The translations under genes and the position numbers were made by a program. From positions 367-13,575 of the forward strand of contig DGVL01000092.1 in the NCBI GenBank assembly GCA_002394965.1: 13,209 nucleotides of DNA, in the 5' to 3' direction. Numbering within the stretch: position 1 is the first letter of the stretch; every line of letters starts with the position of its first letter. Under the pieces are notes generated by a model. That model ran no database searches, was not told the DNA's origin, and worked only from the letters and a program-made list of their open reading frames with translations. This DNA comes from Lachnospira sp. UBA4285. Its GTDB lineage: Bacteria > Bacillota > Clostridia > Lachnospirales > Lachnospiraceae. Positions 1 through 6,896 of this stretch are shown here, piece after piece.

Positions 1-103
1 TATTGAACTTATCCTATAATAATTTCAGCAATTAGCAGGTTGTGGCCATAATCCGCTGAAAGCGGCAAAATCCGGGGCCTCACCACGCATCGGAAATAGC
101 AAG

Positions 104-769
104 TCAAGGTTCATCCCGATGATATCCGGATGCGCAGGCAAGCCGGATTTCTCCAAACTGATCCGGCCGGTGAAAATCCGGCTTTGAGACGGGATAGGGC
201 CGCCACATACCATAGTGGGGGTACTCCGTGTCATCCCCGCACTTGTAGAAATTGGCCCGGATGGTCTTTACAGCTGGCCGGTCCTGCCTTGTCCGGGAGG
301 CCCCGGCTGTCATGGATGTCTGCCCAGTCCCTGTGCTGCTGCCACGCCTGTCACAGTCTGTAAAGTCCGGGATGTACGCGCGGATCAGCGAAAACGGCAC
401 CTGGTAGGAAACCTCCCAGAAGTCTTCCTGCACAGCCGCCCGGATCTGCGTGCTCGCAAGCTCCGAAACGCGCAGCTCCCGGTACTCTTCCCGGTTCTTT
501 CGAAACGACGCGTACATCGCGCCATTGGCATTCACCTCGAAGTTAAAATACCAGGCACACGTGGCGGGCTGAAACTGCACAAACCACTCCACACAGCTGT
601 CCATGTGCACAAAGTGCATCGGCCGGGTCTCCACGCGCCTCGGATTTTTCTCGCGCACCGTGACGCGCAGGAAAAATGCGCCATCTCCCAGTTTCAGCGC
701 AAATACCGTCTCCGGTCTGTATCCGTTCGTATTCCACGGATAGGTCAGTCTGAATTTTTGTTCACACAT
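104..769 (-). CDS. CBM9-like carbohydrate-binding protein
   Basis: A 221-residue protein resembling the stand-alone carbohydrate-binding family 9-like (DOMON-type) proteins of Clostridia. Family-typical stretches are visible: the strand region around FFLRVTVREKNPRR (32-45), MDSCVEWFVQF (56-66), FNFEVNANGAMYASF (75-89), and the C-terminal block NFYKCGDD (173-180) through PDFHRPDQFGEI (197-208). No catalytic domain and no signal peptide are visible, so it looks cytoplasmic; its ligand is unknown. The start chosen is the ATG at 769, 29 bases after the AraC stop; the frame stays open further upstream, but that part is antisense-frame translation of the AraC gene and has no family similarity. It shares strand and probably transcript with the AraC gene. 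Residues about 138-165 are a Ser/Thr/Gly/Arg-rich insert where relatives, as I recall them, have a short loop. The family call is fairly sure; the cellular role is not known. Confidence 0.75.
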   Translation of the reverse strand: MCEQKFRLTYPWNTNGYRPETVFALKLGDGAFFLRVTVREKNPRRVETRPMHFVHMDSCVEWFVQFQPATCAWYFNFEVNANGAMYASFRKNREEYRELRVSELASTQIRAAVQEDFWEVSYQVPFSLIRAYIPDFTDCDRRGSSTGTGQTSMTAGASRTRQDRPAVKTIRANFYKCGDDTEYPHYGMWRPYPVSKPDFHRPDQFGEIRLACASGYHRDEP

Positions 770-798
770 CGCCTGATGCCACCCCGCTTTATGCTTTC

Positions 799-1698
799 TT
801 ACGGCTTCTCGGCCGCCGCCTTGATGGAACTGGCGTACTCCGACGGCGACATGCCCGTCTGGCGGCGGAACTGCCGCGAGAAATAGTGCACTGAACAGTA
901 CCCCAGAAAATCCGCGATCTGTGTGAAATTCATGCTGCCGGTGCGGATCATCTCCCGGGCTGTCCCGATCTTCATGAGGTTGAAATATTCGATGACGCCG
1001 CACTTCTCGTATACGCTGAACAGTCGCTGCAGCCGGGCGCGGCTGCAGAAATTGTCGCGGCTTATCTCGTCCAGCGTCAGATGCCGGCTGATGCCGGCCT
1101 TCATGTAATCTGTCACCTGCCGCAGCAGCTCCCGGTCGCTGTTCTGACGGACCGTGCGCAGCGTATCCGGCTCCGGCGGCACGACAACGCGGTCGTAGCG
1201 GCGCCGGATGTGCAGCAGAAACTCCTCGATCTTCAGCCGGATCATCTGCTCACAGCCCCATTCCCTTGTCTTCTGTGCCGTGAGCACCGTCTGCCACGGG
1301 TCATCCAGCCGCTGCCCGAAGCACGCGCGGCCTTCCTGAACAACCGCCGCCAGGATGGATCGCTCCGCGGCGTCGATGTGAAGTACCTTCTCCCGGAAGA
1401 AATCCATGTCCCGGCTGGCAGTGGCAAATGATACCACCAGGACATTCGGCGCGACGACCCCATTGGCTCTCAGATCATGGAATTCGTTGGGCTGATGAAA
1501 CGCCACGTCTCCCGCCGACAGGCTGATATGGCGCTTTCCGGCTGTGATCAGGATCTCGCCCTTGTCGACGCACACAAATTCCCAGAAGTCATGACTCTCT
1601 CCCGGAAAGGCAAAATCACTGTAATATTCGAAATAGTGAAGGCTGTACAGCTTCTGAATCGCGATGGAACTGGCCAGCCGGATTCCCTGATAGCCCAT
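799..1698 (-). CDS. AraC family transcriptional regulator
   Basis: A 299-residue one-component regulator. The N-terminal half is a cupin-like sensing domain (residues 38-80: WEFVCVDKGEILITAG, then SLSAGDVAFHQPNEFH). The C-terminal third is the AraC/XylS double helix-turn-helix: first helix pair near 207-226 (LTLDEISRDNFCSRARLQRL), second near 257-285 (FTQIADFLGYCSVHYFSRQF, then MSPSEY). Such proteins usually sense a sugar or a related metabolite and activate nearby carbohydrate genes. The ATG at 1698 is preferred over the in-frame ATG at 1710 because GGAGG lies 5 bases before it; the 1710 codon has only an AGAGG placed too close. The gene is divergent from the nucleotidyltransferase/kinase genes and is followed 29 bases later by the CBM9-like gene, so its targets are probably one or both of these. 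Family assignment is secure; the effector is unknown. Confidence 0.92.
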   Translation of the reverse strand: MGYQGIRLASSIAIQKLYSLHYFEYYSDFAFPGESHDFWEFVCVDKGEILITAGKRHISLSAGDVAFHQPNEFHDLRANGVVAPNVLVVSFATASRDMDFFREKVLHIDAAERSILAAVVQEGRACFGQRLDDPWQTVLTAQKTREWGCEQMIRLKIEEFLLHIRRRYDRVVVPPEPDTLRTVRQNSDRELLRQVTDYMKAGISRHLTLDEISRDNFCSRARLQRLFSVYEKCGVIEYFNLMKIGTAREMIRTGSMNFTQIADFLGYCSVHYFSRQFRRQTGMSPSEYASSIKAAAEKP

Positions 1699-1759
1699 GG
1701 CCGCCTCCATTTCCCCTCTGTGACAGAGCAGGAACGCATTTCCGACTTATCTGTCCACC

Positions 1760-1765
1760 AGTATA
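1760..1765 (-). promoter_or_regulatory. possible -10 element for the AraC gene
   Basis: On the minus strand TATACT lies about 60 bases upstream of the AraC start, in the 206-base gap to the divergent nucleotidyltransferase gene. No good -35 is seen 17 bases upstream, so the promoter would need an activator or is not real. I found no convincing sigma-A promoter for the plus-strand genes in this gap; only the ribosome binding site AGGAG at 1891-1895 is clear. Confidence 0.25.
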
Positions 1766-1904
1766 CACAAATCGGACTTTTCCCGCCATATCCCCGGGGG
1801 ATGATGCGCAGATACTGCACCTTTTATGCAAGATCATGTAAAGAAAACCGACGCTTTCAGCACTAAGATAAGGCCATCAGGCAGAGTGAAAGGAGCAAAC
1901 AGAT

Positions 1905-2464
1905 ATGGAAGAACCGATCCTTGTCGTGATGGCAGCCGGCATAGGGAGCCGCTACGGCGGGCTCAAGCAGATGGATCCGGTGGACCCATACGGCAGCTGC
2001 ATTCTGGATTATTCCGTATACGACGCCGTAAGAGCCGGGTTTAAAAAGGTCCTGTTCATCATCCGGCGCGATTTTGAGGCTGCATTCCGGGAGCACATTC
2101 AAAGCCGATACAAGAACCGGGTAGAGACGGCCTGCGTCTTCCAGGAGCTGGGAGACATCCCGGAGGGCTTCACGGTGCCGGAGGGGCGGAGCAAGCCCTG
2201 GGGAACCGCCCACGCCGTGTACTGCTGCCGGGATCAGATCCGCGGTCCCTTCGCTGTCATCAATGCCGACGATTACTACGGGATTCAGGCATTTCAGACT
2301 ATGTACCAGTTTCTTTTCAGGACGCCGGCACAGCTGAAATCCGCGTGTTAAAGACAGCCGACCGCTGGTACGGCATGACCTACAAAGACGACAGAAAGCT
2401 GGTGGAGGAGGCCCTTGCCGGCATGCGCGGCGCCGGGCTGTATCCGCCGCAGCTGTGGAAATAA
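1905..2464 (+). pseudogene. sugar nucleotidyltransferase, internally deleted and frameshifted
   Basis: The ATG at 1905 has AGGAG 9 bases upstream and opens a typical NTP-transferase: VVMAAGIGSRYGG with LKQ (the nucleotide-binding G-x-G-S-R loop, residues 7-22), SKPWGTAHAV, and the metal-site motif NADDYYG. After about residue 135 (…YQFL) the family sequence stops abruptly and the frame ends at 2351. The genuine C-terminus, AEIRVLKTADRWYGMTYKDD to LYPPQLWK, resumes in another frame from about 2321 and ends at a stop at 2462-2464. Family members, as I remember them, are near 300 residues. Roughly 115-120 residues, holding the sugar-binding half and second metal site, are therefore missing. The intact enzyme would make an NDP-sugar from a sugar 1-phosphate, which fits the kinase 39 bases downstream. 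As it stands a 148-residue product would be inactive. A sequencing or assembly gap is the alternative to a true deletion. Confidence 0.85.
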
Positions 2465-2502
2465 TCGGGATGATGATCTTGATGACGATCCGGGAGCAGA
2501 CA

Positions 2503-3657
2503 ATGGACGAGAGAAAAAAAGCGGCCGAGAGCGCCGCCGCACACTTTGCATTTGAGGGAACGATGCAGCAGATCGGGCCGTTTGGCAACGGGCACATCAA
2601 CGAGACGTGGCTCGCGCGCTTTGAAATCGGCCTCATGGGACCACTGTATGTGATTCTGCAGCGAATCAACACCACCGTATTCCGTGAGCCGGAGCGCCTG
2701 ATGGAGAATATCCAAGGCGTGACGGAATGGCTTCGCCGCAAAATCATCGAGGAAGGCGGCGACCCGGAGCGCGAGACGCTGACACTCATCCCTTCAAAAG
2801 ACGGAAAGTCCTTCTACCGGGACGAAGACGGACAGTACTGGCGCGCATACCGCTTTATCACCGACGCGACCTGCTACGATCAGGCTGAGAGCGCAGACGA
2901 TTTCCGACAGAGCGCGGTGGCCTTCGGGCAGTTCCAGCGGCGTCTGGCCGACTACCCTGCGGACAGCCTGTATGAATCCATCCCCGGTTTTCACGATACC
3001 GCGGCGCGCCTGGCAGTCTTCCGGAAAACCGTGACAGAAGACGTGTGCGGCCGCAGATCCGAGGCGGAAAAAGAAATCAGCTTCGTGCTCTCCCACGCAT
3101 ACCTCGCCGAATGCTACAGCCGCGCGGCCGCAAAATCTCCTCTGCCGCTGCGGGTCACACACAATGACACCAAGCTCAATAACGTCATGATCGACAACAA
3201 AACCCACAAGGGTATCTGCGTCATCGACCTGGATACGGTGATGCCAGGTCTCGTCATGAACGACTTCGGCGATTCCATCCGGTTCGGGGCCAGCACGGCG
3301 CTGGAGGACGAGCCGGATCTCAGCCGTGTCTCCTGCAGCCTGGACCTGTTCACGGCCTACACGGAAGGATTCATGCAGGAGTGCGCCAGCCGCCTGACCG
3401 ATGCGGAAATCTCTCTGCTTGCGGACGGCGCACTGGTCATGACCTATGAGTGCGGCATGCGCTTCCTGACCGATTATCTCCAGGGCGACACATATTTCCG
3501 GATCGGGTATCCGGCGCATAATCTCGTGCGCGCCAGAAATCAGTTCAAACTGGTTGCCGACATGGAAGAGAAACTCCCCCGGATGCGTCATATTGTCGCC
3601 AGCGCGGCAAAAACAGCAGCGGCGGTCGAAAGAGCACGCATCCCGGCAGAAGGCTGA
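2503..3657 (+). CDS. Sugar kinase, APH/NahK-like phosphotransferase
   Basis: A 384-residue kinase of the aminoglycoside-phosphotransferase fold, closest in character to N-acetylhexosamine 1-kinase (NahK/LnpB) and related anomeric sugar kinases. Visible are the glycine-rich N-lobe start (FGNGHINETW, 27-36), VILQRINTTVF, the catalytic loop VTHNDTKLNN with Asp222, and the metal-binding VIDLDTVMPG with Asp242 and Asp244. It would phosphorylate a hexose or hexosamine at C1 with ATP in the cytoplasm. The start at 2503 is chosen because CGGGAG ends 6 bases before it and homologues begin near this point. The frame opens earlier, at a GTG at 2455, but this overlaps the nucleotidyltransferase remnant and lacks a binding site. 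The genes are adjacent on the same strand, so the kinase product was presumably the substrate of the now broken nucleotidyltransferase. The exact sugar cannot be read from sequence. Confidence 0.85.
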   Translation: MDERKKAAESAAAHFAFEGTMQQIGPFGNGHINETWLARFEIGLMGPLYVILQRINTTVFREPERLMENIQGVTEWLRRKIIEEGGDPERETLTLIPSKDGKSFYRDEDGQYWRAYRFITDATCYDQAESADDFRQSAVAFGQFQRRLADYPADSLYESIPGFHDTAARLAVFRKTVTEDVCGRRSEAEKEISFVLSHAYLAECYSRAAAKSPLPLRVTHNDTKLNNVMIDNKTHKGICVIDLDTVMPGLVMNDFGDSIRFGASTALEDEPDLSRVSCSLDLFTAYTEGFMQECASRLTDAEISLLADGALVMTYECGMRFLTDYLQGDTYFRIGYPAHNLVRARNQFKLVADMEEKLPRMRHIVASAAKTAAAVERARIPAEG

Positions 3658-3695
3658 GCCTGCGCCCCAGACATGCACCGGTTTTCTTGGTCGTA

Positions 3696-4247
3696 TCAGT
3701 CTTTGAGCTTCAAACCGTCATGAAACGCTTTCCCGACCACCGGGCCGAAAGTCCGGTAGCTCCCGGACGCCATATCAAAAAGGATCGGCTGCATTTTGTC
3801 AATATCCACTTTCCCGTCGGTCAGAATCGACTCGTCAGCCTGCTGGCTCACGATCCTGCCCACCAGGATCCCGGTGTTATCATCCCAGCCGGTGCACTCA
3901 CACTCCAGCGTCAGCGGATATTCCTCAATGACCGGGGCGTTGACGTGCGCGCTGCGGTGCACGTGACATCCTGCTTTCTGAATTTTGTTCACCCGGTTCC
4001 CGGTCTCCACGCCGAAATAATCCGAGATGACAACGGTGTCCTTCGTGGCCATGGCAACGGTAAATGCCTTCGTCTTCTTAATGTTTTCCGTCGTCTTGTG
4101 CTTTCCCAGGAACAGTGTGATCTCTTCGTAGTCCGACTGAATTCCCCACGCCGCGTTCATGGCGTTCGGGATGCCGTTCTCATCATACGTCCCGATGATA
4201 AATACTCCCTCCGGCATGATCACTGCATTCTTTGCTGAAAACTCCAT
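3696..4247 (-). CDS. Flavin reductase family protein
   Basis: A 183-residue protein of the flavin reductase-like, FMN-binding split-barrel family. Features include the N-terminal MPEGVFIIGTYDENGIPNAM (11-30), the AWGIQSD stretch, the phosphate-side segment HKTTENIKKTKAFTVAM (49-65), and ISDYFGVETGNRVNK. It is a small FMN-binding oxidoreductase, probably using NAD(P)H; its acceptor is unknown. The ATG at 4247 is the start because GGAGG lies 8 bases upstream; a GTG at 4256 overlaps that binding site and is rejected. It is convergent with the kinase gene (38-base gap) and divergent from the MarR-MATE operon, so the 220-base region between the two starts carries both promoters. Confidence 0.85.
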   Translation of the reverse strand: MEFSAKNAVIMPEGVFIIGTYDENGIPNAMNAAWGIQSDYEEITLFLGKHKTTENIKKTKAFTVAMATKDTVVISDYFGVETGNRVNKIQKAGCHVHRSAHVNAPVIEEYPLTLECECTGWDDNTGILVGRIVSQQADESILTDGKVDIDKMQPILFDMASGSYRTFGPVVGKAFHDGLKLKD

Positions 4248-4306
4248 ATGCGTCACCTCCTGAACTTTCTTCTGTTTCCGGCAGTCTGCCTCTGCCCTTT
4301 TTGTGC

Positions 4307-4315
4307 ATCATATCA
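4307..4315 (-). promoter_or_regulatory. extended -10 promoter for the flavin reductase gene
   Basis: On the minus strand TGATATGAT is an extended -10 (TG-A-TATGAT). It would give a start about 50 bases before the ATG. A TTGACG lies upstream but with about 21 bases spacing, so the extended -10 would carry most of the recognition. Moderate confidence. Confidence 0.4.
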
Positions 4316-4339
4316 CACCCGTCAAATGCCGGCCGTCAA

Positions 4340-4387
4340 GCCGTGTGTATGCATTGTCTGAGTCATGCCGTGTGTCTGCATTGCCTG
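4340..4387. repeat. two direct copies of a 21-bp repeat, 27-bp period
   Basis: Copy one is at 4340-4360 and copy two at 4367-4387. They match at 19 of 21 positions (both begin GCCGTGTGT and contain TGCATTG) and are separated by 6 bases. The second copy ends exactly one base before the -35 hexamer of the MarR promoter. It could be a simple duplication or a pair of binding sites for a regulator; nothing else in the window repeats it. Confidence 0.8.
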
Positions 4388-4416
4388 TTGACAGACCCTG
4401 ACATGCGTCTTATAGT
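4388..4416 (+). promoter_or_regulatory. sigma-A promoter of the MarR-MATE operon
   Basis: Consensus -35 TTGACA (4388-4393), exactly 17 bases, then -10 TATAGT (4411-4416, five of six). Transcription should start near 4423, about 45 bases before the MarR ATG. This is among the best promoters in the window, and its strength suggests that it is held down by a repressor. Confidence 0.85.
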
Positions 4417-4429
4417 TACCAGGGATACT
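4414..4429 (+). promoter_or_regulatory. candidate MarR operator over the -10 and start site
   Basis: AGTTACCAGGGATACT is an imperfect palindrome: half-sites AGTTACC and AGTATCC (reverse complement of the right arm) agree at 5 of 7 positions around a 2-base centre. It overlaps the -10 hexamer and the expected start site, where a MarR dimer could block RNA polymerase. Autoregulation is typical of the family; that this is the site is inference. Confidence 0.5.
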
Positions 4430-4467
4430 TATCATTGTTAATCATTTCGGACAGACAGGGAGGCTGT

Positions 4468-4911
4468 ATGGATATTCAGACGACGAAGGAAGTCATAGAT
4501 GCCTTCTACAAGGCGAAGCGGGTCTGGGAAAGACTTCCCGAACTGCCGGAGGGGATCGTGTCTTCCCACATCCATGCACTTGATGCAATCGTCGCGCTCA
4601 CCAGAGAGGGAAGGGACGTGTGCGTCAGCGATATCAGCAGCCGCCTGAAGCTGCCGCGGCCCGGCGTGACCCGGACGCTGAATCACATGGAGGAACTGCA
4701 CCTGATTGAGCGGTATGGGGACTCGAAAGACCGCCGCGTCACGCACATCCGCGCGACAGACCGCGGGATGCAGATTTACCGGAAATATGTCGAGGAATAC
4801 TTTACCGCTCTGTCGGAAAAAATGAGGACACTGAATCCGGAAAACATCCGGACGATGATCGACACGATCTACGCGGTATCGGACGCACTGAAGGAGGATG
4901 AAAGCAGATGA
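4468..4911 (+). CDS. MarR family transcriptional regulator
   Basis: A 147-residue winged helix protein. The DNA-binding part spans about residues 51-97: VCVSDISSRLKLPRPGVTRT forms the helix-turn-helix and GDSKDRRVTHIRATDRG forms the wing, with the conserved D-x-R-R pattern. Flanking helices at both ends make the dimer interface. The start at 4468 is preferred over an upstream TTG at 4435 because GGGAGG lies 4 bases before it and because the TTG leaves little room after the mapped promoter. Its stop overlaps the MATE start as ATGA, so the two are translated together. The natural reading is a ligand-relieved repressor of its own operon, controlling the efflux pump. Confidence 0.93.
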   Translation: MDIQTTKEVIDAFYKAKRVWERLPELPEGIVSSHIHALDAIVALTREGRDVCVSDISSRLKLPRPGVTRTLNHMEELHLIERYGDSKDRRVTHIRATDRGMQIYRKYVEEYFTALSEKMRTLNPENIRTMIDTIYAVSDALKEDESR

Positions 4912-6260
4912 AAGGCGGTAAGAATGATTTTACACAGGGCAGCATCCCGAAGAAGATGATCCGGTTCATGGTGCCGATCCTCGGCGCCCTCGTTCTGCAG
5001 GCGATGTACGGCGCGGTAGACCTTCTGGTTGTCGGCCGCTTCGGGACAACCGCCGGTCTTTCGGCCGTCTCCACCGGATCGCAGATCCTGAATCTCGTCA
5101 CATTTGTCATCACCGCCCTGGCAACCGGTCTGACGGTTCTCATCGCCCGCTACATCGGGGAGAAAAACACAGGAAAGATCGGGCCGCTCATCGGAGGAAC
5201 GACGATTCTGTTTCTGATCATTTCTGCTGTTCTTTTTATCGTCATGGTTTTCGGTGCCCGGCAGATTGCGCTTCTCATGCAGGCGCCGGAGGAGGCCGTG
5301 GACCTGACGGCAGACTATGTGCGCATCTGCGGAGCCGGCATATTCTTCATCGTCGCCTACAACGTGATCGCGGCCATCTTCCGCGGGCTCGGCGACAGCC
5401 GCTCCCCGCTGCTCTTCGTCCTCATCGCCTGCATCATCAACGTCTTCGGCGATCTGCTTCTGGTCGCCGGGCTGCACATGAACGTCGCCGGTGCCGCCAT
5501 CGCGACCGTCGCCGCGCAGGCCGTCAGCGTCGTCATCTCCCTGATTATTATGATCCGGCGGACACTCCCCTTTCGGATGCGCTCGAAAGACTTCCGGCTC
5601 GGCAGAGCGTGCGGCACATTCCTGCGCATCGGGACGCCGCTGGCGCTTCAGGAGTTCATGACGCAGTTGTCTTTTATTGCCATCTGCGCATTTGTCAACG
5701 CGCTCGGCCTCACGGCGTCCTCCGGATACGGCGTGGCGTGCAAAGTCGTCAACTTCGCCATGCTGATCCCCAGCGCCCTGATGCAGTCCATGTCATCCTT
5801 TATATCCCAGAATGTGGGAGCCGGGGAAGAAGCGCGCGCCAAAAAGGCCATGCTCACCGGCATGACCTTCGGCGTCATCATCGGCACAGCGGTATTCGCC
5901 CTCATCTGGTTCCGGGGCGATCTGCTCACCGGAATCTTCACCGCCGACGCCGCTGTCGTGCGCAAAGGTTACGAATATCTGCGCGGCTTTGCCCCGGAGA
6001 CCATCGTGACCGCGGTTCTTTTCAGTTTTTTGGGATACTTTAATGGCCACGAAAAAACCGTCTGGACCATGCTCCAGGGCCTGGCCCAGACCTTTCTGGT
6101 GCGTCTGCCGCTCTCTTACTTTCTGAGCATCCGGCCGGACCCGAGCTTTACAGCGATCGGCCTGGCCTCCCCGACATCCACGCTCTTCGGCATCCTGCTG
6201 AATGCGGGATTCTTTATCTGGATGACAAGGAAGATGAAAGCGAAAAGGAAATCGGCCTGA
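4908..6260 (+). CDS. MATE family efflux transporter
   Basis: A 450-residue, about 12-helix integral membrane protein of the multidrug and toxic compound extrusion family, driven by a Na+ or H+ gradient. It has two homologous halves. The first begins KKMIRFMVPILGALVLQAMY and carries VDLLVVGRFG and LSAVSTGSQILNLV; the second begins near residue 240 with FLRIGTPLALQEFM. The segment FRGLGDSRSPLLF links helices in the N-half. GGAGG at 4893-4897 stands 10 bases before the ATG, and the ATG overlaps the MarR stop by four bases. The substrate range cannot be inferred. There is only a 40-base gap before the convergent uracil-DNA glycosylase gene. Confidence 0.93.
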   Translation: MKGGKNDFTQGSIPKKMIRFMVPILGALVLQAMYGAVDLLVVGRFGTTAGLSAVSTGSQILNLVTFVITALATGLTVLIARYIGEKNTGKIGPLIGGTTILFLIISAVLFIVMVFGARQIALLMQAPEEAVDLTADYVRICGAGIFFIVAYNVIAAIFRGLGDSRSPLLFVLIACIINVFGDLLLVAGLHMNVAGAAIATVAAQAVSVVISLIIMIRRTLPFRMRSKDFRLGRACGTFLRIGTPLALQEFMTQLSFIAICAFVNALGLTASSGYGVACKVVNFAMLIPSALMQSMSSFISQNVGAGEEARAKKAMLTGMTFGVIIGTAVFALIWFRGDLLTGIFTADAAVVRKGYEYLRGFAPETIVTAVLFSFLGYFNGHEKTVWTMLQGLAQTFLVRLPLSYFLSIRPDPSFTAIGLASPTSTLFGILLNAGFFIWMTRKMKAKRKSA

Positions 6261-6286
6261 CTCCGACCGCCTGCCGGATGTCAGGC
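6255..6286. terminator. weak hairpin between convergent genes
   Basis: GCCTGAC (6255-6261) pairs with GTCAGGC (6280-6286): a 7-bp stem with an 18-base loop, overlapping the MATE stop codon. No T-tract follows on either strand, so it is at best a poor terminator or an RNA-end hairpin. Confidence 0.2.
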
Positions 6287-6300
6287 TGATCCCGGCTGTA

Positions 6301-6879
6301 TCAGCGGTTCAGAATTTCCGCCACGACGCTCTTCAGCTTCGGCACAACCTGCTCTTCAAACCAGGGATTTTTCGCCTGCCAGCGGAAATTCAGCGGACTC
6401 GGATGCACAATCGGAAAGTATTCGGGGAGATACTTCGCATATCCGCGCACTGTCTCCGTGAGATTCTTTGCCGCGCGATCCTTCAGGTAATACCGGATAC
6501 TGTACGCCCCGATGAGGATCGTCAGCTGTACGTCCGGCATGATGCGCAGGATCTGCGGGTGATATTCCTCAGCGACGAAGCGGCGCGGCGGGAGATCTCC
6601 GGTCTTGCCCTTTCCGGGATAATAAAAATCCATCGGCACAATGGCGATCTGCTCCGAATAAAACGTGCGCTTGTCGATTCCCATCCAGTCTATGAGCTTT
6701 TCCCCGGATTTATCATTAAAGGGAATCCCGGTCTCTTCCACTTTTCTGCCGGGAGCCTGCCCGATGATAACGATCCTTGCTCTGGGACTCACCTGAAAGA
6801 CGGGCTTTATCCCTCTCGCGGTATACGACGCATTCCGCTCATCCGCCTCCAGGCGGTTTTGTATCTCCTGCACTGTCAT
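6301..6879 (-). CDS. Uracil-DNA glycosylase family protein, cysteine-free
   Basis: A 192-residue protein of the uracil-DNA glycosylase superfamily. Motif 1 is GQAPG (40-44), followed by GIPFNDKSGEKLIDWMG (51-67), a family-4-like arrangement. Motif 2 is HPSPLN (159-164), the leucine-loop/histidine motif. These enzymes excise uracil or related bases from DNA. The protein has no cysteine at all, so it cannot hold the [4Fe-4S] cluster of classical family 4 enzymes, and Gln stands where family 4 has the Glu of GEAPG. The ATG at 6879 is preferred because GGAG lies 8 bases before it; a TTG at 6900 would overlap the cupin stop. It follows the bicupin gene by 17 bases and is presumably co-transcribed. 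The superfamily is sure; base specificity is not. Confidence 0.85.
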   Translation of the reverse strand: MTVQEIQNRLEADERNASYTARGIKPVFQVSPRARIVIIGQAPGRKVEETGIPFNDKSGEKLIDWMGIDKRTFYSEQIAIVPMDFYYPGKGKTGDLPPRRFVAEEYHPQILRIMPDVQLTILIGAYSIRYYLKDRAAKNLTETVRGYAKYLPEYFPIVHPSPLNFRWQAKNPWFEEQVVPKLKSVVAEILNR

Positions 6880-6896
6880 TTCCGCAGCTCCGTCAG

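Noticed and set aside
1..103. Gene or terminator after the CBM9-like gene
   Set aside because: There is a small CCGCT/AGCGG hairpin near 52-64, but no T-tract on the minus strand and no coding signal. I see nothing firm here.
770..1003. Upstream extension of the CBM9-like gene inside the AraC gene
   Set aside because: The frame is open, but its sequence is an alternative reading of the AraC helix-turn-helix region without family similarity. The ATG at 769 fits the family N-terminus.
1741..1780. TCCGA/TCGGA inverted pair upstream of the AraC gene as an operator
   Set aside because: The arms are only 5 bp, with a long spacer; this is expected by chance in a region of this size.
2455..2502. 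GTG or ATG starts ahead of the kinase start at 2503
   Set aside because: They overlap or follow directly on the nucleotidyltransferase remnant with no binding site, while 2503 has CGGGAG at 6 bases.
1863..2789. 308-codon open frame on the minus strand
   Set aside because: It is antisense to the nucleotidyltransferase remnant and kinase start. Its peptide is Arg/Ser/Pro/Cys-rich, as expected of a shadow frame in GC-rich DNA.
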